This document shows, piece after piece, positions 53,443 through 62,464 of a stretch of DNA of 64,000 bases. A program made the position numbers and the translations under genes. The DNA is from JABDIP01 sp965212545 (GTDB taxonomy: Bacteria; Pseudomonadota; Alphaproteobacteria; DSM-16000; Inquilinaceae). Within the stretch, counting starts at the first letter, position 1; every line of letters starts with the position of its first letter. The DNA is taken from the NCBI GenBank assembly GCA_965212545.1, contig CBDBVB010000038.1, positions 124,001 through 188,000 of the forward strand. Direction: 5' to 3'. The notes beneath the pieces are model-generated. The model was not told where the DNA came from, did not search any database, and was given only the letters and a program-made list of their open reading frames with translations.

Positions 53443-55326
53443 ATGAACAGCCCCGCCAGCTCCAGCGCCCCCCAGGCCTGCGATCACCCGAAACCGAACC
53501 CATCACGGATGCTGACCGCATTCAATCGAGTCAAGGCGTCACTGCGCCGTTTCCGAGGCGCCGAGGAGGGCAGCTATCTGGTCTATGTCGGCATCGCGGC
53601 CATTCCGATGGTCACGGCCGCCGGCCTGGGCGTCGACGTTGCCCGCGGCTACCTGGCCGAGGCGCGGCTGCAATCCGCCATCGACGCCGCGGCCATCGCC
53701 ATGGGCTCGGCGGACGGGACCGACGAGGAGATCGAAACACTGGGCCGGACGTTCTTCTACGCCAACTTCCCGTCCGGGTCCTGGGCCGAGCCGGCCGATC
53801 TGCAGATCATCGTCACCCGCGTCGACGAGAACGATCCGACCAGCCGGCCGGAGAGTTTCAATATCAGCGCGACGGCCCGGGTCGACACCCTGTTCTTCCG
53901 CGCCCTGCCGGGGGCGATGACACCGGAGGCGGGCGGGCAATACAACTATGTCGACGTCGCCGCCAGCTCGACCGCCCTGACCGAGGTCAAGGGCCTGGAG
54001 GTGGTCATGGTGCTGGACGTCACCGGCTCCATGTACAGCAACTATTCCAGCGGCGAGCGGCGCATTGAGGCGATGCGCGACGCGGCCCTGAAGATGGTCG
54101 ACATCCTGTTCGGCGAGAATCCGGAGCCGGAGCTGCTACGGGTCTCTGTCGTGCCATACAACACGGCGGTGAATATCGGCACCGACATGCACGAGTACGT
54201 GGTGAATACCGGGCTCGATGCCAATGGCCTGCCGACCACCCCGGACCCGTTCGGCTCGTCCGACTGGTTCGGCTGCGTGCAGGCGCGGCCGAACGACAAC
54301 GACCTGACGGATGTCTACACCCCCGGGGCGACCGACGGCACCGGCGAATGGGAGGCCTATCTCTGGCCGCTCGAGCCCGACCGGCGCAGCTCGGGAAGCA
54401 CCTACAATTACTGCGAGACCCGGGCCGGCAATTCCACCGGCGATTACTACCGCCGCGAGGAGCCGTTCGAAGATTACGAGGAGGACGATCCGGACAGCTG
54501 GGAAATCTATGTCGGCGATCCGGCGGTCCTGCAGCCCTCGCCCGTCACCCGGCGGTACTACGACCGTGACACCGACGGCCCCAACAAGGGCTGCCCCGGC
54601 CCGCTGCTTCGGCTGTCCAACGACCGCTCGGAAGTCTGGAACTACCTCCAGGACGTCACCGTGGTCGACGGCAACGGGACCATTACGGCGTCCGGTCTGC
54701 AATGGGGCTGGCGGGTCATCTCCCCGGGCGCGCCATTCTCCGAGAGCCAACAGGGGGTTCCGATTGCCGACTACGACGACATCGACTGGGAAAAGGCGAT
54801 CATCGTCCTGACCGACGGCGACCAGGTCCTGTCGAGCCAGCACAATTATTGCGACAATGCGCGCAATGTCTCGAGCGTGCCGGCATTGCGCCCGCCGGAT
54901 TACCAGGCCTGGAGCTTCGATCCGGCCACCCGCAACATGGACGGCCTGCCGCTCGGCGCCGCGGGCAGCGGCTCGGAACGGACCGAGGGCCCGGATTATC
55001 GCTGGTCGGCCTACGGCTACGTGCATCCGAAGGATTCGGCGCCGCTGGGGACCGGCAACATCAGAACCATCCTGGAAGGCCGGCTGGGTGAGACCTGCGA
55101 CGCGATCAAGGATGTCGAGGATCCGATCAACGGCGGACCGGCGATCAAGATCTTCGCCATCACCTTCGGCGATGACATCTCCGACGGCGATTCGATCTCG
55201 ACGATGATGCGCAACTGCACCACCGACACGCTGAACAACTACTACCACGCCCCGGACACGGCGACGCTGGAAGCGGCGTTCGAGGAGATCGCCCGTCAGC
55301 TCACCTCGCTGCGCCTGACGGACTAG
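53443..55326 (+). CDS. TadG-like protein with VWA domain (copy 2)
   Basis: A 627-residue paralogue of the protein at 51009. Its N-terminus is different and longer (MNSPASSSAPQACDHPKPNP), then it is nearly identical: EEGSYLVYVGIAAIPMVTAA, LDVTGSMYSNYSSGERRIEA, NYCETRAGNSTGDYYRREEP, DYDDIDWEKAIIVLTDGDQV and IARQLTSLRLTD at the end. Differences cluster in the Cys-containing segment after the LTDGDQ motif (SQHNYCDNARNVSSVPALRP). It has its own AT-rich promoter region and strong ribosome-binding site, so the two copies are probably expressed differently. Confidence 0.85.
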   Translation: MNSPASSSAPQACDHPKPNPSRMLTAFNRVKASLRRFRGAEEGSYLVYVGIAAIPMVTAAGLGVDVARGYLAEARLQSAIDAAAIAMGSADGTDEEIETLGRTFFYANFPSGSWAEPADLQIIVTRVDENDPTSRPESFNISATARVDTLFFRALPGAMTPEAGGQYNYVDVAASSTALTEVKGLEVVMVLDVTGSMYSNYSSGERRIEAMRDAALKMVDILFGENPEPELLRVSVVPYNTAVNIGTDMHEYVVNTGLDANGLPTTPDPFGSSDWFGCVQARPNDNDLTDVYTPGATDGTGEWEAYLWPLEPDRRSSGSTYNYCETRAGNSTGDYYRREEPFEDYEEDDPDSWEIYVGDPAVLQPSPVTRRYYDRDTDGPNKGCPGPLLRLSNDRSEVWNYLQDVTVVDGNGTITASGLQWGWRVISPGAPFSESQQGVPIADYDDIDWEKAIIVLTDGDQVLSSQHNYCDNARNVSSVPALRPPDYQAWSFDPATRNMDGLPLGAAGSGSERTEGPDYRWSAYGYVHPKDSAPLGTGNIRTILEGRLGETCDAIKDVEDPINGGPAIKIFAITFGDDISDGDSISTMMRNCTTDTLNNYYHAPDTATLEAAFEEIARQLTSLRLTD

Positions 55327-55338
55327 CAGATCACCATT

Positions 55339-55367
55339 GGTCGGGCCGGCCCCGTGCCGGCCCGACC
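55339..55367 (+). terminator. Hairpin after VWA copy 2
   Basis: GGTCGGGCCGGC (55339-55350) and its exact inverse (55356-55367) form a 12-bp stem with loop CCCGT, 13 nt after the stop codon. It matches, in longer form, the hairpin after copy 1. No T-run follows. Confidence 0.7.
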
Positions 55368-55456
55368 GCCCTTGCCCTATCCCCCGCCCTTGCGGCATAG
55401 ATCGGACCTCGCGCCGATCCCTCGGCGGGTGACCGGGTATCGGGGAAGGGCATGCG

Positions 55457-56749
55457 ATGACCAGCGGCGCGGCCGTCGGGCAGTTCGGGATCGGCCGGGC
55501 CGTGGCGACGGTGTTCCTGCCCTTTGCCGGTGGCTATTACCTGTCCTACCTGTTTCGCTCGGTGAACGCGGTCATCGCCAACCGGCTGGTGGCCGACCTG
55601 GGCCTCGACCCGGCCGCGCTGGGCCTGCTGACGTCGGCCTATTTCCTGGCCTTCGCCGCATTCCAGATCCCGCTGGGCCTGCTGCTCGACCGCTTCGGAC
55701 CGCGCCGAGTCCAGGCCATGCTGTTGTGTGTGGCGGCGCTGGGCGCGGCGGTGTTCTCGGTCGGCCAGGGCGTTGGCATGCTGATCGTCGGCCGGGCGCT
55801 GATCGGCCTGGGCGTCGCCGGCGGGCTGATGGCGTCCTTCAAGGCGATTACCCTGTGGTTCCCCAAGGCGCGATGGCCGCTGGTCAATGGCTGCTTCCTG
55901 GCGATGGGCGGACTCGGCGCCATGTCGGCGACGACGCCGGTGGAGGCGCTGCTGGGCGTGACCGACTGGCGCGGGTTGTTTGCCGGGCTGGCGGCGGTGA
56001 CGCTGGCGGTCGCGGCGGTGATCTTCCTGGCGGTCCCGAACATGGGCCGGGACGGCGCCGGCCCCTCGCTGCGCGATCAACTCTCCGGCCTGGCGACGAT
56101 CTACCGCGACCGGCTGTTCTGGCGGCTGGCGCCTATTTCCATCGCCTCCATGGCCAGCAACATGTCGATCCAGGGGCTGTGGGCGGGCCCTTGGCTGCGC
56201 GACGTGGCCGGGTTCGACAGCGATACGGTCGCCACCTATCTGTTCGGCCTGGCGCTGTCGATGACTGTCGGATTCGTCGCCACCGGGCTGGTCGCCGACC
56301 GGCTGGCGGCCCGGGGCATCGGTCTGCTGAGCGTGATGGGCGCCAGCATGGTGCTGTTTTCGCTGACATTGTGCGTGATCGTGCTCGGGCTGGCGCCGAC
56401 CGGGCTGTGGCCCTGGGTCCTGTTCGGACTGCTGGGGAATTCCACCGCCCTTGCCTATGCCCAGCTCTCCCGGCATTTCCCGCTGGCGTTCGCCGGCCGG
56501 GCCAATACGGCGCTCAACCTGCTCGTCTTCCTGGCGGCGTTCGGCGCGCAATACCTTATCGGCCTGGTGATCGACCAATGGCCGGTGGCGGCCGATGGGC
56601 GATATCCGCAGGCCGCCTATGCGGTGGCATTCGGGATCGTTCTGGTGGTGCAGACGGCGGCGCTGGCCTGGTTCTATCTGGCTGGAAGCCGTCGGTTCAG
56701 CGGCGCGGCAACGGAACCTGCTGGCGGCGGCCCAGACGCTGCGCCGTGA
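55457..56749 (+). CDS. Major facilitator superfamily transporter
   Basis: A 430-residue inner-membrane carrier with about 12 helices. The loop 2-3 signature is LGLLLDRFGPRRVQAMLLCV (G-x3-D-R-x-G-x-R-R), with the related VADRLAARGIGLL in the second half. Helix 1 (GGYYLSYLFRSVNAVIANRL) and AYFLAFAAFQIPLGL are typical of the NarK/ACS-like and phthalate-permease-like groups. Substrate unknown. Its last 53 bp overlap the end of the convergent PilZ gene, which is odd but possible. ATG 55457 follows GGGGAAGGGC. Confidence 0.9.
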   Translation: MTSGAAVGQFGIGRAVATVFLPFAGGYYLSYLFRSVNAVIANRLVADLGLDPAALGLLTSAYFLAFAAFQIPLGLLLDRFGPRRVQAMLLCVAALGAAVFSVGQGVGMLIVGRALIGLGVAGGLMASFKAITLWFPKARWPLVNGCFLAMGGLGAMSATTPVEALLGVTDWRGLFAGLAAVTLAVAAVIFLAVPNMGRDGAGPSLRDQLSGLATIYRDRLFWRLAPISIASMASNMSIQGLWAGPWLRDVAGFDSDTVATYLFGLALSMTVGFVATGLVADRLAARGIGLLSVMGASMVLFSLTLCVIVLGLAPTGLWPWVLFGLLGNSTALAYAQLSRHFPLAFAGRANTALNLLVFLAAFGAQYLIGLVIDQWPVAADGRYPQAAYAVAFGIVLVVQTAALAWFYLAGSRRFSGAATEPAGGGPDAAP

Positions 56750-57131
56750 CGTCCAGCGCCTTCAGAAAATAGTCGCGCGGACGCAGCGGCAGCGGCTGTC
56801 GCAGGCTTGCCGGGGTGCGGAACAGATCGTCCAGGATTTCCGCACTTTCCGGCCACAGCGTGGTGAAATCGAGCCCGACCACATCTCGATCGGTATCGAT
56901 GCGGGCGATCACAGCGCTGAATTTGAATGCGATATCCTCGCCGGAGACGCCGAAATAGCCGGTGATCTCGGCACCGCCGCTGCGCTGGTCCAGGCAGTCG
57001 GCCAGGCCGCGCACCGCGAGCCCACCCAACGACCAGTCGGCCGCCGGATAGACCTCATGGCCAAGCCGCGTCTCCAGGATGGGATGGTGGCGCCGAATGT
57101 AACGGCGGCGATTGGTCGGCGTGCGGTCCAC
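56697..57131 (-). CDS. PilZ-domain protein
   Basis: A 144-residue probable cyclic-di-GMP receptor. The N-terminal RRRYIRRHHP fits the R-x3-R switch motif, and AADWSLGGLAV fits D/N-x-S-x2-G; these two motifs bind cyclic-di-GMP in PilZ domains. FKFSAVIARIDTDRDVVGLD and PESAEILDDLFR complete the barrel and C-terminal helix. GTG 57129-57131 is the start. It lies 42 bp after the small conserved gene on the same strand and converges on the MFS gene. A link to the nearby pilus-like cluster is attractive but only inferred. Confidence 0.8.
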   Translation of the reverse strand: MDRTPTNRRRYIRRHHPILETRLGHEVYPAADWSLGGLAVRGLADCLDQRSGGAEITGYFGVSGEDIAFKFSAVIARIDTDRDVVGLDFTTLWPESAEILDDLFRTPASLRQPLPLRPRDYFLKALDVTAQRLGRRQQVPLPRR

Positions 57132-57173
57132 GGCGCTTATTCTTTCGCCGTGGCCGCAGCCATTTCAGAGCGG

Positions 57174-57377
57174 TTACGAAACGGGGCTGAACCGCTCTTC
57201 GTCCAACAGGACCTCACACGCCAAGGTGCGGTATTCGTTGGTTCGGTCGACTTCGCACAATCTGGCGTGCGGTAATCTGTCGCTATCCTCGAACAGCGCT
57301 TCAACTTGCCAGATCCGGACGTCGTATTGGCCACGAGTCCGGAAGCGCTGGCCAACCTGGACCCTACTGTTTGCCAT
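57174..57377 (-). CDS. Small conserved hypothetical protein
   Basis: A 67-residue protein: MANSRVQVGQRFRTRGQYDV, RIWQVEALFEDSDRLPHARL and CEVDRTNEYRTLACEVLLDE. It resembles a small family common in Rhodospirillales in which 'VGQRF...W-V...F-D--G-PHARL' recurs; the function is unknown. ATG 57375-57377 is preceded by GGGGGAGACCAAGCG, a strong ribosome-binding site. It leads the PilZ gene. Confidence 0.65.
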   Translation of the reverse strand: MANSRVQVGQRFRTRGQYDVRIWQVEALFEDSDRLPHARLCEVDRTNEYRTLACEVLLDEERFSPVS

Positions 57378-57666
57378 CGCTTGGTCTCCCCCTTGTACGG
57401 GACATTCCCCAAAGGGTGACTCAAACTCGTTTGCAATTTGTTAAGCGATTGCATTTGGGAGTAGACCTTAAATCTTCCGGCGACAGATATTCTACAGCGG
57501 TCGTGCAGCGCCGGGCGGGCCTGTCTGGCCCGGTTTCCGGCCGCAGATAGCGCCCTCACCTTAGGAAGGGTGGCGGAAGGCGCGAAATTGGTCAATCTGG
57601 AATGTAGATCAGGCAGGCCAGGGCAAATCGGCCGTCGGCGATCGTTTCTTGTGCGAGATAAGGACA

Positions 57667-59229
57667 ATGGGTAACAAAATGACCGCACCGCGAGAGGCTT
57701 CGGCCTATGTCAGCGAGGTTGACTACCCCGCCGGATTCTACGCCAACCAGGCGCCGGTCCATCTGGCCTATGTCTGTGCCCTGAATTGTGTCCAGGCGCC
57801 CGACCCGGGCGGCCATTACCGCTATTGCGAGTTGGGAGCCGGCGCCGGCAAGACGCTCGCCATCCTGGCCGCGGCGAACCCGGACGCCGAGTTCCTGGGC
57901 ATCGACATCAATCCGGCCCATGTTGCTGCGGCCCAAGCGATGGCGGCCTCCGGCGGCGTTACGAACGCCGAGTTCCTCGCCGCCGATGTCGCCGGGGCCG
58001 AGGTCGAGTCGCTGCCGGCGTTCGATTTCATCACCATGCACGGCCTCTATGGCTGGGTATCGGACCCGGTCCGCCAGGCCATCCGCCGCTTCATCGATGC
58101 CAAGCTGCGTCCCGGCGGGCTGGTCTATGTCACGTACAACACCCTGCCGGGCTGGGGGGCGGCGGGCCAGATGCGTCGCTATTTCCAGGACCGGGCGCGG
58201 CAGCTCGACGGCGCAGTCACGACCAAAGTCGTTCGGATCCTCGACGAGCTGGACATGCTGCGTCGCGAGAATGCGCCGTTCTTCCAGGCCAACCCGAGTG
58301 CCGCGGAGGTGCTGGCGCGCATGCGCGGCGCCGACCCGCGTTATGTGACACACGAATTCCTCGGGCCGGATTGGCAGGCTCTGCCATTCGCGGATGTCCA
58401 TGCCGAAATGGCGGAGATCGGGCTCGAATACGCTGCCGACGCACAAATCGTGGAAAACCTGCTCGACCATCTGCTGCCGCGCACGCTCGCCGAGCATGTC
58501 CGGAGCCAGGATGACCGGACTTCGCGTGAGATGACGAAGGACTTTGTCAGCAATCGTTTCTTCCGCAGCGATGTCTTCCAGCGTCCGGCATCGCAAGCCG
58601 CCGGAGCCGAGGGATCGGACCTGCTGTCCGGAAGTCTGCTGGGATTGGAGAAGTCGCCGCGCGAACTGCCGGACGCGGTCGACCTGCCCGACCGCAAGGT
58701 CACACCAGGCGGCGACAATGCCGGCCGCCTGAAGGATCTGCTGGCGGTCGAGGCGCTGTCGATCGCCGAACTGGCCTCGCATCCGGACCTGAACTCCGGA
58801 CGTCCGGCGGAACTGATCGATACGATCAAGCTCTTGACCGCCGGTCGGCAGTTGCTGCCATTCGCGCGTCGTGCGAAGGCCATGGACGAGCCGCTGCCTG
58901 CGAGGATTCGATGCTGTCCGCCGTTGAACCGCGCGTTGCTGGATGGGGTTGAGAAGCCGGGAAGTTCGGTGGTTCTGGCGTCGCCGATCGCCGGTACCGG
59001 CATCAGGATCGCACCGCTTGAGGCTTGTCTGTTGCTGGCACTGGAAACCGACGATCCGGTCGCGGCGGCCGCGGAACAACTCAGCCGCCGCGGACTGCAA
59101 CTGAACGAAGCCGGCCGCGTCATAACCGACGTGGCGGCGACGCGCGCGGCGATCGGAGAGATCCTGCCGGCATTCACCGCCGGCAAACTGCCGACGCTGA
59201 TGGCCTTGGGCGTGGTGGAGGCGGCCTGA
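57667..59229 (+). CDS. SAM-dependent methyltransferase with C-terminal regulatory domain
   Basis: A 520-residue protein. SAM motif I is YCELGAGAGKTLAILAAANP, and motif II includes LGIDINPAHVAAAQAM. FDFITMHGLYGWVSDPVRQA and GGLVYVTYNTLPGWGAAGQM are typical of the class I family carrying a 'methyltransferase regulatory domain'. The C-terminal half (~250-520) is that second domain, with a winged-helix-like segment (IAPLEACLLLALETDDPV). Family members are often protein-lysine methyltransferases beside flagellar or surface genes; the substrate here is unknown. ATG 57667 follows TAAGGACA; the frame is open from 57649. Confidence 0.85.
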   Translation: MGNKMTAPREASAYVSEVDYPAGFYANQAPVHLAYVCALNCVQAPDPGGHYRYCELGAGAGKTLAILAAANPDAEFLGIDINPAHVAAAQAMAASGGVTNAEFLAADVAGAEVESLPAFDFITMHGLYGWVSDPVRQAIRRFIDAKLRPGGLVYVTYNTLPGWGAAGQMRRYFQDRARQLDGAVTTKVVRILDELDMLRRENAPFFQANPSAAEVLARMRGADPRYVTHEFLGPDWQALPFADVHAEMAEIGLEYAADAQIVENLLDHLLPRTLAEHVRSQDDRTSREMTKDFVSNRFFRSDVFQRPASQAAGAEGSDLLSGSLLGLEKSPRELPDAVDLPDRKVTPGGDNAGRLKDLLAVEALSIAELASHPDLNSGRPAELIDTIKLLTAGRQLLPFARRAKAMDEPLPARIRCCPPLNRALLDGVEKPGSSVVLASPIAGTGIRIAPLEACLLLALETDDPVAAAAEQLSRRGLQLNEAGRVITDVAATRAAIGEILPAFTAGKLPTLMALGVVEAA

Positions 59230-59249
59230 TGCAACTGCCCTCACCGGGA

Positions 59250-59307
59250 CCCCGCCCCCCGGGCCGCAGACTCGGCGTGTTCGCGGTCGCTCCCCGGGAG
59301 GGCGGGG
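59250..59307 (+). terminator. Imperfect GC hairpin after the methyltransferase
   Basis: CCCCGCCCCCCGGG (59250-59263) pairs with CCCGGGAGGGCGGGG (59293-59307) with one bulged base; the loop is about 29 nt. It begins 21 nt after the stop codon. The rest of the 313-bp gap to the response regulator shows no gene and no clear promoter boxes. Confidence 0.5.
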
Positions 59308-59542
59308 CAGGCGCGGCGAGACCGAAATGGCCAGGATCGCAACCGCTAACTTGTGATCGTGGTCCTTGGGACGGGCGCCGGTCCAGCGGCATTGGTGACA
59401 AGGCTCCGTTCGGCGCGATAAGGTTGGTCGCACGCCGACAAGAGCAAAGCGTAGCGCGCATGGCCTGCGCGTCGGATGCGGAGATCGGCGCAGATTCAGG
59501 TCGACGGACGGGACATGTCGGCCGAAGGGGAGGAACCGTCGG

Positions 59543-59920
59543 ATGACGCATTCGGTTCTGGTCGTTGACGACGAACCGAACATCCTGCTGTCGCTGGAGT
59601 TCTTGGTGAGACAGGCGGGATTTGACGTTAGGGTGGCCCGTGACGGGGAAGCGGCGTTGTTGGCGATTGCGGAGAACCAGCCTGATCTGGTGCTGCTCGA
59701 TGTAATGATGCCCAACCGCGACGGCTACGATGTCTGCCAGACGATCCGGGCCGATCCGCGGCTGAAGGATGTGAAGATCATCATGCTGACCGCCAAGGGC
59801 CGCGAGGTGGAGCGAGAGAAGGGCATTGCGCTCGGAGCCGACGATTACATCACGAAGCCGTTCTCGACGCGCGAAGTCATCGAGAAGGTGCGCCAGTATC
59901 TCGGCGCAGAGGCGAGTTAG
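59543..59920 (+). CDS. Receiver-only response regulator
   Basis: A 125-residue CheY-like protein. The acidic pocket is D9-D10, the phospho-acceptor D53 (LVLLDVMMPNRDG), with T83 (IIMLTAKG) and K105 (DDYITKPFS). There is no output domain, so it acts by protein contact or in a phosphorelay. It is the first gene of the locus with the kinase-exonuclease fusion, the CbrX-like protein and the CbrA-type sensor, all in the same direction. Confidence 0.93.
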   Translation: MTHSVLVVDDEPNILLSLEFLVRQAGFDVRVARDGEAALLAIAENQPDLVLLDVMMPNRDGYDVCQTIRADPRLKDVKIIMLTAKGREVEREKGIALGADDYITKPFSTREVIEKVRQYLGAEAS

Positions 59921-60010
59921 ACCGCACGGCTTGGCCGCCACCGGGACATCGTCCGGACGCCTGGATCCCGGTCTGTGTCGGGCGGACGGCCAATGCAAAA
60001 GAGGCGCCGG

Positions 60011-62125
60011 ATGACGGAACTTGGCCGTGGTCTTGCCGCTGTTCTTGCCGTCCTCGCCGTTGTCGCGCTGGGCTTGTTCGGCGCCGCTCTGCGATCGATC
60101 ATCAACGATCCAGACACGCCCGCACTGATTGCGACCAAGGCCTTCCTTTATGGTGGTGCGGCACTGTTCGCCTTTGCCGTGGTGGTGGCTTTTGCCTGGG
60201 TCTTCCTGGTCCATCGCGCCGCCAGACCGCTGGAAGCGATGGCCCGGCAAGCGCTGACGGTGGCGCATTCCAGAACCGCCGTCCCGCCGGAGCAACCGGC
60301 CGGTCACTTTCTGGGCAAACTGCCCGGCGCGGTCGTCGAACTGGCCCGCGAGGTCATTGCCGCAAGAGGCGAGATCGCCAAGGCCGCGGCCACCGCCACG
60401 GCCCGCCTGGATGAGCAGAAAAGGCGGCTGGAGGCCATACTCCTCGACCTTCGTGAGGGAGTCCTGGTCTGCGGCCTCGACCACAAGATTCTCCTGTATA
60501 ACCAGGCGACGACGCGCATCCTGCAGAATCCGCAGTCCTTGGGGCTTGGCCGGTCGTTGCTCGGTCTGGTGACCCGAGAGCCGGTCTTGCGATCGCTGCA
60601 GCGCTTGACCGACCTTCGCGACGGTGGCCAGACAGCGGATATCGCCGTGGATGGCGCTGCCTTCGTGGCCGCGTCCATCAATGGCCGTATCCTGTTGCGC
60701 GCCCGGATGAACCTGATCGTCGATCCGGCCGATGAGGTCAGTGGCTATGTCCTCACGCTTGCCGATGTCAGCAAGGAATTCGAGGAGGTTACCGCCCGCG
60801 ACGACCTGCTCAATGCCGCCACCGAAGGGTTGCGCGGACCGGTCGCCAATATCCGGGCGGCCGCCGAGACCCTGGCTGCCGCGGAGTCATTGTCGGACCA
60901 GGATCGGTCGGCTTTCGATGCGGTGATCCTCGAGGAGAGCGCCGTGCTCAGCCGCCGTCTGGAGGACGTTGCCGACCATTGCCGCAGTCTGGTCGCGCGC
61001 GGCCTGTCGATGGACGATGTCTACTCCGGCGACCTGCTGTCATGCGTGCGACGGGCGCTGAAGGATGCCAAGGGTCTCGATGTAACGGAAGTTGGCCTCC
61101 CTCTTTGGCTGCACGTCGACGCCTATTCGCTGATGCTGACGCTGGAGAGCCTGATCGAACGGATTCACGAGCATACCGGACAAACCGCCTTCGACGTCGA
61201 GCCGATGCTGGGAGATCGCATGGTCTATCTCGACATCGCCTGGGCCGGCGAACCGATTCCGTCGAAGCTGTTGGGCGATTGGCTGGACGGGCCGGTCAGC
61301 GGCGCGCCGGGCGGTGGAACCGCGCGACAGATCCTGGAGCGGCATGGCAGCGAGATCTGGAGCATGGCAGCCCCCGGTGGCGGCGCCCTGCTACGAATTC
61401 CGCTTCAGGCCGCGGTCCGCCGACAGGTCCATGTTCCGGTCGAATCCCTCCCGCCACGTCCTGAATTCTACGATTTCGACCTGCCCGACGACCGCACCGT
61501 GGCCGATGAGGTCGCCGACCGGCCGCTGCGCGATCTGCACTATGTCGTGTTCGATACGGAGACCACCGGACTTCGTCCCTCGGACGGCGACGAGATGATC
61601 TCGATCGGCGCCGTGCGAATCGTGAATCGGCGGCTGCTGACCGGCGAGATCTTCGAGCGCCTGGTCCATCCCGGGCGTCCGATCCCGAAGTCGTCGATCC
61701 GATTTCACCACATCACCGACAACATGGTCCGCAACAAGCCGCCCATAGAGGTCGTGCTGCCGCAGTTCCGGGCCTTCGTCGACGATTCCGTTCTGGTCGC
61801 CCACAATGCGGCCTTCGACATGAAGTTCATCCGCCTGAAGGAAGCTGCGTGCGGTGTGCATTTCGACACACCGGTCCTCGACACGCTGTTGCTGTCGGTG
61901 TTCCTACACCGGGACATCGAGGATCATACCCTTGACGGCATCGCCTCCCGGTTCGGCGTTGAGATCTCCGACCGCCACACGGCCCACGGCGATGCGCTGA
62001 CCACCGCCGCGATCTTCGCCCGCATGCTCGAGCTGTTGGAGGCCCGCGGCGTAAGGACTCTCCGCCAGGCGATCGAGGCGTCGGAGAAGATGGTGGCCGT
62101 CCGCAAATTGCAGGCACAGTTCTGA
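60011..62125 (+). CDS. Degenerate histidine kinase fused to a DEDDh 3'-5' exonuclease
   Basis: A 704-residue protein from ATG 60011 (AAGAGG upstream; ATG 59993 also possible). Two membrane helices (~8-28, ~45-67) are followed by HAMP-like and PAS segments (RRLEAILLDLREGVLVCGLD, 138-157) and a DHp-like helix (DLLNAATEGLRGPVANIRAA, 265-284). The phospho-acceptor His is replaced by G273. The ATPase-like part lacks the N-box Asn (E379/E383 instead), though its end ERHGSEIWSMAAPGGGALLR keeps the fold. Residues 505-704 form a DnaQ-like exonuclease with all catalytic residues: D515, E517, D603, H656, D661 (VFDTETTG, AHNAAFDMKF, RHTAHGDA). Confidence 0.88.
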   Translation: MTELGRGLAAVLAVLAVVALGLFGAALRSIINDPDTPALIATKAFLYGGAALFAFAVVVAFAWVFLVHRAARPLEAMARQALTVAHSRTAVPPEQPAGHFLGKLPGAVVELAREVIAARGEIAKAAATATARLDEQKRRLEAILLDLREGVLVCGLDHKILLYNQATTRILQNPQSLGLGRSLLGLVTREPVLRSLQRLTDLRDGGQTADIAVDGAAFVAASINGRILLRARMNLIVDPADEVSGYVLTLADVSKEFEEVTARDDLLNAATEGLRGPVANIRAAAETLAAAESLSDQDRSAFDAVILEESAVLSRRLEDVADHCRSLVARGLSMDDVYSGDLLSCVRRALKDAKGLDVTEVGLPLWLHVDAYSLMLTLESLIERIHEHTGQTAFDVEPMLGDRMVYLDIAWAGEPIPSKLLGDWLDGPVSGAPGGGTARQILERHGSEIWSMAAPGGGALLRIPLQAAVRRQVHVPVESLPPRPEFYDFDLPDDRTVADEVADRPLRDLHYVVFDTETTGLRPSDGDEMISIGAVRIVNRRLLTGEIFERLVHPGRPIPKSSIRFHHITDNMVRNKPPIEVVLPQFRAFVDDSVLVAHNAAFDMKFIRLKEAACGVHFDTPVLDTLLLSVFLHRDIEDHTLDGIASRFGVEISDRHTAHGDALTTAAIFARMLELLEARGVRTLRQAIEASEKMVAVRKLQAQF

Positions 62126-62201
62126 GGCACCGCCCGGCCTTTACTTCCATCGTCAGCCGGATGACAATTGATGAGGCACGAATGATGCCGGAACACGAGA
62201 T

Positions 62202-62456
62202 ATGAAAAAAACAGGCAATGCCGGCGAAAGGTCCGCTGCCCTTTTCCTTCTCGGGCTCGTTCTGCTGCTGCCCCCGATACTAGGCATTTTCAGCATTGAT
62301 CTCTTGATCTTCGGTGTGCCGGTTCTGTTCGTTTATCTGTTTTTCACCTGGGGGGTGCTGATCGCCCTTGCGGCACGCACCGTCGCGTCCGATGAGGACG
62401 GCCGAGCCCCGTCGTCGCGCCCCGCTTACGGGCGGGGCGGAACCAACCGTCCGTAG
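62202..62456 (+). CDS. cbrX: CbrX-like small membrane protein
   Basis: An 84-residue protein with two membrane helices (AALFLLGLVLLLPPILGIFS and IFGVPVLFVYLFFTWGVLIA, residues ~12-58). A short hydrophilic tail follows. Its position 8 bp before a CbrA-type sensor gene, its size and the second helix match CbrX, the small protein whose translation is coupled to cbrA in pseudomonads (recalled knowledge). Start ATG 62202; there is no strong Shine-Dalgarno beyond GAGA. Confidence 0.75.
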   Translation: MKKTGNAGERSAALFLLGLVLLLPPILGIFSIDLLIFGVPVLFVYLFFTWGVLIALAARTVASDEDGRAPSSRPAYGRGGTNRP

Positions 62457-62464
62457 GCATCGCC

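Noticed and set aside
57592..59715. 707-codon open frame on the minus strand
   Set aside because: Antisense to the methyltransferase, which has clear SAM motifs.
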